From the NCBI GenBank assembly GCA_015039465.1, contig MU130243.1, positions 1 to 64,000 on the forward strand: 64,000 bases of DNA, written 5' to 3'. Within the stretch, counting starts at the first letter, position 1. Every line of letters begins with the position of its first letter. The notes below the pieces were generated by a model. The model saw nothing but the letters and a program-made list of their open reading frames with translations. It was not told the origin of the DNA and did not search any database. The position numbers and the translations under genes are program-made. Shown here in pieces: positions 47,501 to 58,600 of this stretch. This DNA is from Phlegmacium glaucopus. Lineage: Eukaryota; Basidiomycota; Agaricomycetes; Agaricales; Cortinariaceae.

Positions 47501-48121
47501 ATGCCTCAAACTCCTTCCTCGTCTTCTTCCTCTCACTGTACTCATCCTTGATCCCCGATTTTTGATTTCACGCACAACAAATTCTCTTCCTATGTACAAA
47601 ACCAACATGACATCAACAACCTCACTCCTTTCCTTCAAACAAACCCTGTCTTATACACCAAATTCCTGTATTTCCACCATGTCGACCAGAGCATCATACA
47701 AGCTAAGCGAGAACTTGAATATCTACAAACTCAAGCAGACACATTGTACGATAACATGGCTGGTTGTGGCCTAATTCAACAAATTGAACCATTCATTAGA
47801 CTCAAACGACGAAACCCCACTGGCTCAAGAAGACATTCTCCTTACCCTCTACGACAATCGTTTTCTCCCCTCCCTCTTCCCAACTCAAACACTTCTGGAA
47901 CACAACAAAACCCTATCATCATCGACGACGACGATGAAGTTGTTGTACAATGTCACTGTTCTATTTGCAATACTGACGGTCATCCCTCTCGACTATGTTA
48001 TTTTGCGGTCGGAGGAGAACAGATCATCTTTTCAGAAGAACGACCACTCACTGAATACCGACGATGCAACAATTGCCACGAGATAGGTCACGGATGGCAA
48101 CACTGTCCAGATGAACAATGA
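47501..48121 (+). pseudogene. gypsy third ORF with two CCHC zinc knuckles
   Basis: Downstream of pol a frame of about 206 codons starts MPQTPSSSSSSHCTHP and ends WQHCPDEQ. It carries CSICNTDGHPSRLC and CNNCHEIGHGWQHC, both C-x2-C-x4-H-x4-C, after an acidic IIIDDDDEVV stretch and a helical VDQSIIQAKRELEYLQTQ region. One TGA at 47549 interrupts the Ser-rich N-terminus (again a CGA-type site). Similar late zinc-knuckle ORFs occur in some basidiomycete Ty3 elements; the role is unknown. Confidence 0.65.
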
Positions 48122-48180
48122 GAAGGGTTATTCTTAGAATCTGAGTCAAATTCGGAGTCTTCAAGGTAAAATGGGGGTAA

Positions 48181-48459
48181 TGTTACAAACTTCCTTTTTC
48201 TTTCCTTAACTCCTCCAAATACATTCCCGTTTCACCTACATGCGCTTCACTTTATCTTTTCATTACTGTCCACACATGCCTACCTCACTTCTTTCATCGT
48301 TTCACCTATTATTACATATGCATACCTTCTTACATGCTGATGCCTCACCTTATGCATGACCCTTCTATTTACTATAAATACCGTAGTCACAACTCATGTA
48401 TTCCCTTAGCTAATTCTTGAGAATCTAACACGGTTACTTTCTACTCAAACTCTCTCAAA
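48181..48459 (+). repeat. gypsy 3' LTR
   Basis: Matches 41509-41787 with about a dozen differences. It ends against a different LTR-like sequence at 48460. Confidence 0.85.
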
Positions 48460-49016
48460 TGTTGAGAGTTGAGGCATAACCATATTGGGAAAGGCCACTG
48501 TGAACAGTGTTGAGAGCTGAGGCATAACCATATTGGGAAAGGCCGCTATGAACAAAGCGGTATGGGCGACGAGTAGGAGACTATGCCACAGATGCCACTC
48601 CATTGTACCACCAACATATAAATACCGTACCACCCCATAGACGTACCTCAGTCATTATAACAAGTGACTGAGGTACACTATCTTATTTCCTCTCTTACTT
48701 ACTTCATTTACTTACATTTACTGTACCTAGTATTGTCACATCATCATCTAGGTACGATAGACTAAAATATCAGTCGTTATAACAAGTGACTGAGTATTGT
48801 CACATCATCATCTAGCGCCATACTAAGATATTAGATTCTAACAGCAAGGGACTGAGTATTGTCACATCATCATCTAGGTACGATAGACTAAAATATCAGT
48901 CGTTATAACAAGTGACTGAGTATTGTCACATCATCATCTAGGTACGATAGACTAAAATATCAGTCGTTATAACAAGTGACTGAGTATTGTCACATCATCA
49001 TCTAGCGCCATCTAGG
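48460..49016 (+). mobile_element. LTR fragment with intron-like segment and a tandem array of spliced-form units
   Basis: It starts TGTTGAGAG, with a 48-bp duplication of its start (48460 and 48508). Palindrome 48646-48673 is followed by GT...AG segment 48673-48730 and tail TATTGTCACATCATCATCTA(G). Then linker plus palindrome (CAGTCGTTATAACAAGTGAC...) joined directly to the tail recurs, unit about 64 bp, at about 48752-48815, 48879-48942 and 48943-49006; a diverged unit lies at 48816-48878. No clean target duplication was found. Confidence 0.7.
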
Positions 49017-49096
49017 GTATTAGATTTGACATGACAAGTCTCACAAAACATAATATTTTTTACTGAAGAAAAAAACCCGTCTTCTACTTTGACTAT

Positions 49097-52000
49097 GCCT
49101 GGGCCAACCGCAACAAATTCGGGGGAGCTTGGACCACGGAAGAGGAAGGCCCCTTTGAATGATAATGGAGATCCAGTTACTGTCACTGTCAATACCAAAA
49201 ATAAAATTAAAAAAAAAACAGAAAATGGGTGAGTGCAGTTCCAAAAAAAAAACCCAAATCATCATGTAAACAAAAGCCAAAGTATTGCCCAAGTCTACAA
49301 AACAGCAAGCTAAGCCTGGGAACCCTTCCCATCAAAAAGTTTTACCTGTACCCAAAGTAGCGAGGCCTGCCACACGACGACCTTCAGTTGAGATTGTGGA
49401 TGTTTCAGATGACAATGAGCCTATCCGCAGACCAGCTCCGCGAAATCGTGATAGAATTATTGAGGCAATGGATAGTGATGATGAAGAGGATGGCGACGAA
49501 CCTGAGGATGACAATCCACCTCCACCCACCATGGATGTTGATGATGACAAAGAAGAGGAGGTACCGGAGGAGCCAGCGGTTGAAAGTGACGAGGCCAAAC
49601 TTGGTTTGTAATTGAAAACTGCTCGGAATATATTTTAGTAACCATTTATAAACCATAGAACATCTTATGGGCAAATGGAGCTCACCCATATATGTTTTCT
49701 TCAAAACCACCCCCCGCATTGAGTATATAGGAGGCTGTCGAGCTCATATATTTGAATGTGCATCCGGCAGATGCAAAGCTCGGAATGGAAGGGATGTGCG
49801 TCGCTTTATGGATAAAAGTGATAGGAACTCGACAGGCAACCTTCATAAACATGCTGAAGGTTGCTGGGGTGAGGATGCTGTTGCTGCTGCTGATGCTACT
49901 CGTGACGTTGATGCAGCTCGTGAAATCTTGATAAAGTCAAATATTAGAGATGGATCTATTACGGCGGAATTTCAGTGAATAGGCAAAGGAAAAGTGAGTT
50001 TCTCAACAAGGCAACATACCAAAAGCGAGGCACGGTGCATATCACTTGATTCATCCAAATCCTCCTTTGTCTGACCTAAATGCAAGTGCTGAAATCGTGT
50101 GGTGGGTGTCAGAAAATAAACGGCCATTTTCTATTGTCAACAACCATGGGTTTCAGTCACTAATAAAGACAGGACGTCCAGAATATCACATACCTTCTCC
50201 TGAGACTGTCTCCAGGGATGTGAAAAATGTCTTCGTCCGAGTACGCAAGCGTATTGCGAAGATGCTTCAGGTACATAAGTGATTAAATATATATTGTAAA
50301 TATGAGAGCTTACCATGCTGATAGGAGCATGATGGTGCTCTCAACTTCGCCACAGATGCATGGACATCTCCAAATAACAAGGCGTTCGTTGCAGTGTCTG
50401 TTCACTTCGAAAATAGTGGGGTGCTGGTGGCAATGCTGCTTGATGTTGTGGAAGTAGCTGAGTCGCACTCAGGTGCCAATCTTGCTCTTGCGTTCGCAAA
50501 AATTCTTGATGACTTTGGTATTAGTGACAAGGTAAGTAAATAAACATTCAAATTTTATTAAAACGACTCACTCTATACCAGATGCTGAGCTTATCTTGTG
50601 ATAATGCATCAAATAACGATACTATGATTGCAGAGTTAGCAAATCTAGTCGATGAATTTCCAGGAGCAGCAAACCAGACCCGGTGCTTCCTACATATCCT
50701 CAATTTAGTTGTAAAAAGTATTATACGGCAGTTTGACTTACCGAAATGACAAGCAGATGGCATTTTGGATGAGGCAAAAGCCGAACTTTGCAACTTGGCT
50801 GGGAATCTCGAGCTTGAAGAGCTGATTTCACAACAGGACTGCGATACTGATGACGATGATGATAACGAAGAGGGTTGGGTTGACGAGCGCAAGGAAATGA
50901 CAGTGATGGAGAAAGATGAACTTGATGAGAGTGTGGGACCATTGCGCCTCATGTTAACGAAGGTCAGCCCATTTCATCTGAGTTTGAAATTCTTTCATTA
51001 CTAATTGGGTTCTGCCAGTTGCGAAAAGCCGCGTTCACGATCAAAAACTCCACAACAATAATTCTACCTAAATGGTTTTCAACTCTCGAAGACTTAGGGC
51101 TGAGTGCTCGCATGATTCCCCGCAATGTTTCCACCCGCTGGAACTCAACGTTTGATATGCTTGATTTTGCTATTGATTACCGCGCCGCTCTTGATAGCAT
51201 CACCAGTGATCAAGATATGAAGTTGCGTCAGTTCAAATTAAGTACAGAAGATTGGGATACCGCAGTCCATTTGCGTGATGCATTGAAGGTATGGGTCTCC
51301 ATTATATTTTCTTGCTTATGCTAACATTAATTTGAAAGATATTCAAGGATGCAACCCTTTTTTTTTCACGAAGTACACCCAATCTCGCTATGGTTATTCC
51401 TGTCATGGATCACATCAACAAACATCTTGCCACCACTGCCACCGATGATGCCTGCCTGCTCGCATTAAAGGCTGCTTTAGCAATTGGGAAGAAAACACTC
51501 AACAGATACTATGATAAAACGGACTATTCAGAGGTTTTCCGGATTGCAATGGGTAAGTTTTGTTTTATTAAAAGCTATATTTATGAATTAAACTCTTTCA
51601 GTTCTGCACCCCCGACACAAACTCGAATACTTCAAGAATGCCAGTTGGGACGAAGAATGGATTTCCTCGGCACGAAACATTGTCAATGATGAATACAGGC
51701 AATCATATGCGTCGAGGGATGTCGTCCCAGACCCCGAAATTGAAATTCCTCCTCCAGTAAGTTGTTATGGTTAGGGAAATCAAACGGATGATTAACAATT
51801 AATTTTAGAGCAAATTTTCAACCTCAAAAAACATGTTCGACAACCTTCCCTCGCTATCCACACCACAACGAGAGCAACGCAGTGAGCTTGAAGGTATTTA
51901 AACACAGACATCGAGCTCATTGACGATCCTTTGTTGTGGTGGTTTGAGCATAGGCATGTGTATCCTCGTCTCTTGCGCATGGCGCTCGACTATCTATCTA

Positions 52001-52282
52001 TTCCTGGTGAGTAAGAAATCGTGATATATTTTGACAGACTAATTAATTTGCAACAAATTGTACAGCTACGTCGGTAGATGTTGAACGAGTCTTTAGCCAA
52101 GGCAGACTCTGCTCTCCCATGTACGGAGCTGGCTGTCCGTTCAATCGACTTGGGCGCTTATGTGTCTGGGGGTCTGGAGTTTAATGGGATTTGTAAAAAA
52201 TGTTGATATCTTGCAAGTTGCAGCCTTACCAGAGGTCCTTGGTGAGGAGGATGAGCTTGGGGATGGTTGGGATGCGATATAA
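49097..52282 (+). pseudogene. hAT-family transposase
   Basis: Multi-exon plus-strand gene starting MPGPTATNSGELGPRKRKAP. BED-type zinc finger region at 49667-49900 (ECASGRCKARN...NSTGNLHKHAEGCWG). Core segments: WWVSENKRPFSIVNNHGFQS, TDAWTSPNNKAFVAVSVHF, LSCDNASNNDTMIAELANLV, STRWNSTFDMLDFAIDYRAA and FFSRSTPNLAMVIPVMDHIN. The C-terminal dimerisation motif SVDVERVFSQGRL lies at about 52070. It is broken by TGA at 49976 and 50747, by frame changes near 50030 and 51900, and near 52165 before MGFVKNVDILQVAAL. Confidence 0.8.
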
Positions 52283-52323
52283 TTGTATGATAGAATTATA
52301 TTACCGTAGTAAAAGTAATTAAT

Positions 52324-52494
52324 TTTGTATACCCATGCACTCTACCCACAGCGGGTTTTTGTACCCATGCAACCCACCAAACCTGTGACCCGCACCCGCC
52401 ATAAACCCGTACCCATGCTTTTGGGTATGGGTATCCACGGGTTGGGGTACGGGTTGCCCCTGATGTACCCCGGGGTTACCCGTGACAGTCCCTA
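52324..52494. mobile_element. 3' end of the hAT element
   Basis: The GGGT/ACCC-rich sequence ends TTACCCGTGACAGTCCCTA at 52494, a hAT-style terminus (TAGGGACTGTCAC inward). The following 8 bp are TGAGTAGG. The 5' terminus was not found upstream of 49081, so the element is 5'-truncated. The terminus shares GTAACCCCGGGGT with the 546-bp MITEs. Confidence 0.65.
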
Positions 52495-52688
52495 TGAGTA
52501 GGTTATACTTTGTTATTGGTATATATTCCCTAGCAGCCCGGTTCACCTGGGCTTTCCAGCTTGATGCGAGAGGACCAAAGACACCAATGTCGCAAGGCTG
52601 TAAGACATGTGTGGTATGAGATGGTAGGCAAATTATGACAATATTGTGCTCCTTGGCAAATTTACAGAATCAATATGTGCAATGTGAG

Positions 52689-53234
52689 TAGTGATGGGCA
52701 GGGGTTTGGGAAACCCCTGGGGTACAAGGGTAAGGGTAAGGAGGGTCAGGGTCAGGGTACAGATTTTCTGACCCTTGAAAAACCCTTACCCTTCTGGAGG
52801 GGTCAGGGTATTTTTGGGAATTTTTATTTCTCTGATATCAGAGTGATCTAACTGTTGTGTATCTATAAAATTGACTTTAAATCAGAGAAAAAGCAATCTA
52901 AAGAGGCCTCACTGCTTTCACAACAATCAGTAGCTTAAAATACTAGTCAAACCCTCTCTATTTCATTTAAAATCTATTGCTAAACACCTTTAACACCCTG
53001 AACATGTTTTAAATAATAGCTACTTTGAAGGCTCCTTTGGATTACAAAGCTTGAGGAAGGATTTGGACCAAACCCTTGCACTAAACCCTGCTGGGGTTTC
53101 TTACCCTCCAACCCCTCAGAAACCCTTACCCTTACCCTCCAAAACCCTTACCCTCAGCCAAGGGTAAGGGTTTTTGGAGGGTAAGGGTAAGGGTCAGCCT
53201 AATTCCACCCCGGGGTTACCCTTGACCATCACTA
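52689..53234. mobile_element. 546-bp hAT-type MITE, copy 2
   Basis: TAGTGATGGGCAGGGG...CCTTGACCATCACTA flanked by AATGTGAG (52681-52688 and 53235-53242). Inserted in the DDE core of the pogo gene, right after DGHNSHL. Almost identical to the 811-3267 copy once the nested element there is removed. Confidence 0.95.
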
Positions 53235-54327
53235 AATGTGAGTTATGGCCATCGAGAATAAGTAGTTGATAACCCCCAGTCTTGTTGTGTGCAGCACTCA
53301 TTGGCTCAAAATCTCCCCCAAGCAACTTTGCACCAAGTTCCTGATCAGTCCACCCATTTGGTGAGCAAGCAACACTGCATCGAAAATATGTCATTTCATA
53401 ATTTCATTATATTATCAAACATAGTACTTGTTTGATGCACCTTGCATGACAGGGATTTTTCTTTGTCCAGCCCAGATTCATGCGCTTTCCTTCAAAAATA
53501 ACCGTTGGCTGCAAAGCACTTCCATTGGCACACACTGTTTCAATGATAGTCACCAGCTCACAATTCCCATGTTCTAGATTGTAGACATTTTTCTGATTCC
53601 GATCAACAATTGCTGCAATATGTTTCCCAACCCCTAGTTGAATACCCTTCTCATCCATGTTGTAGATATTTTTGATGGGTATATTGAACTCTCATACAAA
53701 CTCCTCCAAAATATCAAAGAATTTGTAGACAGTAGGATGGTTGACATTGTTGGCTCGACACTGCTCCAAGCTCTGAGTCCAGCGGGTTTTAAGATCAGCA
53801 TGTCAATTCATGAATTGTGCCTGCCAGGAAGTCCCAACTGGGCATCCTGCAATATCACTAGCATGGTCTGCAAGGGTGGATGGTGAAATTGGGACACCCT
53901 GCCGAGCTTGTACCTTGGCCCAGTCTGCTAGAATCCGCTCCTGTGCAGCTGATAGGAGTTGCTGAAATTTATGGGCCTCCTGGCGGGTGCCAACACCATT
54001 ATAAAAGTCAGTTAGTGTAGACCTTGGCACACCATAGGCTTTGGCAGCCTGTTGCAGTGAGAGCTTGGGTTTCCCACCAGAAGACAGCACACTATTATTG
54101 ATGGCTTCAATAGCAAGTGCAATGCGCTCCTCTTGTGGAACAACCTCAGGGTCAGGAAGTGGTGGAATGACATCGTCAATATCAGGAACTGAAAAGGAGG
54201 GAGTTTTGGAGGATTTATGAGGTGATTTCCAAGGTGATTTCCGAGGTGCCTTTAAACACATCTGCAGCAGTTGACAGGAAGATGGGGCAACCAAGCCTTG
54301 GACAACTTTTTCCTTCTCATATTTCAC

Positions 54328-55600
54328 TCAAATCTGATTCTAGTACTTTGAGAGAGCATAGCTAAAGTGGGATACTTCACAAGATTGTCAGAGATCGCTA
54401 AAATTGTCTTATCTAAATGATGGTAAAAATAGTGAATTTTCCCATAACCTAACAGTCTTTAAATAGTGAGCAAGCTGATTAAGTGCAGTTTTTTTGTGGT
54501 AAGAAGTATCTACAGATGCCACATGTTGATTTCGACCACTTGTTTCCTCTTGAAGTCTAACCAAACTGAACATAAAATTTCAAATAGTTATATTAGCCAA
54601 AACAGCCCATTGTTGCAGATCATTCATTCAAGGTCCCAAAAAAATCGGTAAAATTATCCTCTACATCGAAATTAGTTCCTTAATGTGTGTTTTACCTCCT
54701 CACTTGAAATCTCGCAGGTAATCTTTGTGGTATTCCCAGCAGCGCACTTGAGGAATGGAGTTAATATGCATAAAAGAACATGTGATTAAGCTAAATAAAG
54801 CTCTTTTATTTTCATATTCTCTTGTATATTGACCTGGATTGAGTAGTTCAGGCATAGAGAGAAGCTAAGGTTTGCCAGAATACAAGTTTTCATGACTGTA
54901 GATGTCTCTTATCGTCGTGTGAGATTACCATTTCCATTTATGGACATGGTCTATATTTGGAAATTCGGCATTTTTAGACTAACTTCCCCCATCTGACATG
55001 ATTTTCTCGACGCGTACAGCAGATTTATACATAAAATTTATATGCATAGATAGAGGTCGATGCAAGCTATAAAATCACTCAAAATTTTCCAAGGGAAAGT
55101 ATTCCTCAGTGCTGTACAGCGTGGTTGACCGAGTACCCAGGGTGGCCGAGTCCCTGATTACGTACAGTAGACTTTACCCAGGAACCACATTTTTGGCAAA
55201 AATAAAGTCCTAAAAAAAATATGTTTAAGGGCTGACTGACCCCCTCCCAGAGTCCCAAGGTTGTGTGCCGGAGTTTGCCAGTGCATACCCTTTCCATTGG
55301 CTCATCTTGCCTATTGAATATACATTGCGACCATTTACTCAACATTGGAATTGGAGACCGGAGTTGAAACATTGAAATCTCGTGCATATGTGATCGAGGC
55401 GAAGGAGTTGTTTTGAATCGTCGCAAATTGATTTAATTTTGCATGTGTGCGTTGAAAGTTACGAGTCTTACGTAAGTATAACTTGCCGGGGGCTGTGTGG
55501 GAAATAGCAAAAACTGAAAAATAAAGAGTACCTATTTCCTTGGCATTAGAGCCTGTTTGAGGCCCAGAACAGCCAGAACTGAGCATTTGGGGGCGATTTG
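54328..55600. other. Intergenic, no gene recognised
   Basis: AT-rich 5' flank of the pogo gene and spacer to block B. TTGAATCGTCGCAAATTGAT near 55413 resembles 60449-60475, just beyond the other end of block B, as expected if A and B arose as a tandem duplication. Confidence 0.45.
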
Positions 55601-58600
55601 CCAGTTTACTGCAACCAGCTGCTGACTCAGCGCCGTTCTGACTGCACTTGACGGCTCAATGGAGTACCTTTATTATAGCTTTTATTATTTGTCTATTCTA
55701 CTGTACCACGGAATCAATTTCAATTGTTTCTTTTCATCCAAAATATTTTGGTCCCGTTGGAAAGCCGGCAAACAGCCGGCAATCCACTAACTTCCAACAT
55801 GGCGAAACCGGAGTTCACCCACCCGTGCAACAATTTCCTCCAAATCCATATCCTTATCAATCCCACTATTCCTCTGCGCAATCAACTCACGTGAATGAAA
55901 CGCTGACATCCAGGAATACAAGTCGAATCCTCGCCGTGGAGCATCCATGGGCAACTTTGGGACGAAAAAAGCCGATATCAGACCCATGAGCAAGACGACT
56001 GCGAGGGTGATAGCTATGCCGACATTTGAGATGACTATTTTCGCTATAACCGAATCTGGATAGCTGCGAGCCAATGTCAAGGCTGAGCCCACGAAGTATG
56101 GTAAAACGTTGCTTCCATCGGCTAAAGCTCGAGCTTTTCCGTAAAATTCCGCAGAAAGTTGCGTGTATCCATTAGCACCATGACCTCCTGTAAACGATAC
56201 CAGCTGCATCGATTATACATAAGTAAATAATAATCAACAGTACAAAGGAAGCATACCGTCGGTGAAGGGACATAGAAAGAATCACGCCCATTATCCTTCA
56301 AAATCTGGTTAGCACTATTTTGATGACCAGCAATATATCTACGTCCAAATTCAATCAAAATTCACTTCAGGATACAGGAAAACACTCACACCGCACCCAA
56401 ACCCGTAGAATTCAACTGCCTCTTCACAGCCGGATCCGTTAATCTATCACCGATCAATGCCTCCCTCACTCCCACGTCGTCCTTGACAATCGCAGCTTTA
56501 TCCACAATTCGCAACGAATTCGGAAGTCCAGCTGAGCTATGGTAAACCTCTAAAATCCACGGCTCATACAACTCCACACAAACAGCTGCATCGTATCCAA
56601 TGAATGTCGGTTTTCCATTTTGGTCTGGAACACTATTTGGTCCTGTGACACTGAAGCTTCCGTTCGGCGCAAAGCTGGTATTAAGCCTGACAAGAACGTT
56701 CTCAACCGTCATAAAACCAGTGCCATCGTCTCCTGTATTATTATCAATCCAAAAGCCCAAAGAAAGATTCAGGAAACCTACCCCAATTTATTGGAGTACT
56801 TTTCAGACTATGGGCAACACCGTTATCGGAGAATGTCGCTAGAACGCATAACAACTTAGCTAATAACGACAGAAGATCTGCTATGGGGTATACCTGCTAT
56901 AGCGATCGAGGTCAAATCCAACCCACCAGGAACCGTATCACCCGGGACGAGTACAGACGAGTTCAGTACCTGCTCCAGTTCGGCAGGAAAAGGTAGACTG
57001 AACCAATCGAAAAGCGGCCGCAGAGTATCGCGTGGGGTGTAGAGATAAGTCAGATTATTTTTTGATATCGGCACTCTACCAAGTCCCAAATCAGGAAGGA
57101 TTCTCTTAAAGACATATACCACACCTACATATCTACAGGATCTGTTATTTTGGCACACTTGATTCTGATACCCCATCGTGGAAACCTAGTCAAAAAAAAT
57201 AAGCCTTCGCATCTCCTAGCAAGGCAAAATTTTAGAAATATGCACCTCAGAACCGAGCCAACTTCGACCCCAGTAGATGGAACAGATGTTGCCGTCTGCG
57301 ATAGGCTCGTATTAACATTAATAGAAGGCGCTGTTGATGCTGTGTCGAAAGTGCCAAAGCCGCTGCCATTCGGAAGTAGCTGCGGGAGAATGACTTCGGA
57401 GAAGTACACAGAGTCATTTTTCCACTGAAAGGACACCACAGCGGGAAGACCACCATGCGAGGAGAATGGTGCCAAGGTCCATGTGATAAGGAAGTTCTAA
57501 AAAGAAGGGTTTAGTCTAAAAGGGTTGAATCTTACCCTAATATAATTTTCACCTCGAATGTAGGTTGAAGAGCTGCCGCTCGCTGTATATTCGTGTCTGT
57601 AAGGTCACCTGTGACTGCAACTTCATAATACGTCTCGTGTTGGTGCTGTAAAAAGGAAATGTGAGTAAAAATAGACATTAAGAACGGGATGAAGGTCAAC
57701 ACACGAGAACGAGAACACTAATATCTGCGATTCGAGCAAACGCAAAAGACAAAGCTCCAGCTACCAAGATGTTGGCTACGAAAAATAAGATAACAAGGGT
57801 CCATGGTTTTGAGCTATAACACGAAAGACAATACAGGCAAACAATCAGTCCTCCGGAACCATAAATCACCAATAATGGCTGAACTCAACTCGTAACTCCT
57901 GCGGTGACTTCTAGCAGTTCCTGGATAAGAATGTCGATCCCAAAGTAATCTAAGAGCAGGCAACGCGCTATAAGGATCATCTGATTGAGCTGCCAGGTCC
58001 TTCAGTCTAACCCCAGGACAATCTGCAGCACGCGATTGATGTATTATTGTAGCCCAAGCTGTTTGAAATCAGAATCAATAGTTAAACATGAAAAATCGTT
58101 CCGTACTCGCAGCTTCCAACATCCTTCTCCCTGACACAGTCAGGCTTACTCCAAGCATAAGGCCCAAAAGGCTTGAACCCACACCTACAAATAATCGTGC
58201 CCAGAACAGCGTCTTGCCTTGTGCCACGATCACAGAGGCCAATAAAACCGGGTAGGCCAGTCCACATAATACTACATGCACCGCCATATTCCTCCACTGA
58301 GGAGGTTCACATCCTGTCATGAAAGGATGCTGTTTTAGTTTTCTCGAAAACGCAGGACTAGGCGGGTACAGCCCCAGAGTCGGGGATTTGAAAAAGGACG
58401 ACGATGCAGGGGACTCTGTGTTTGAAAGCGGCGAAAACAGGGTTGCATTGGAGTCAGGCGAGTGCGAAAATAGTTTCTGAGAGTCAAATCCAGTAGGTGA
58501 TGTATCATCGTATTTCAGGGACTCCAATCGTGTGTATCGTCCACCTCGTTTCCAACTAAAATTTGCCAGATGAATAGTAGAATCGACAGCACCTGCACCT

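Larger units (their letters stand above)
41509..48459 (+). mobile_element. Ty3/gypsy chromovirus, degraded
   Basis: The 5' LTR begins at 41509 and matches 48181-48459 for about 279 bp (TGTTA...ACTTCC to CTCTCTCA). A purine tract ATGGGGGTAA (about 48171-48180) precedes the 3' LTR. Order: gag, protease, RT, RNase H, integrase, chromodomain, extra zinc-knuckle ORF. It is inserted in the pogo gene. The 3' LTR is truncated or ends against another LTR at 48460, so no target duplication could be found. Full LTR length and the primer site are not resolved. Confidence 0.9.
39935..54327 (-). pseudogene. pogo-type DDE transposase gene, split by several insertions
   Basis: N-terminal helix-turn-helix region at about 54190-53810 (KLSLQQAAKAYGVPRSTLTD; PSTLADHASDIAG). 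The DDE core has MDEKGIQLGVGKHIAAIVDR (53658-53599) and YQLLILDGHNSHL (about 53274-53236), interrupted by the 546-bp MITE, and resumes to VNRAAREYIPITKYNLL at 52495. After an 11-kb cluster it continues at 41508 as RAFKCETICSSFKKTGIWPI and NRNALDPHVFDPSLNT, then a charged region (LRQRLHWKQKKKED; EACHMTSDESLDEG). A solo LTR splits ETGES|VTRKT at 40565/40240. The last exon (from about 40167) ends SLRKRK, stop 39937-39935. Two stops lie at about 40747. About 8-10 residues appear lost at the 11-kb cluster. Confidence 0.85.

Noticed and set aside
42961..47551. Reassignment of TGA to an amino acid
   Set aside because: Host-like genes here use TGA as a real stop (KRR1 and the pogo last exon end in TGA), and the affected frames also have frameshifts. 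CpG decay explains the pattern.
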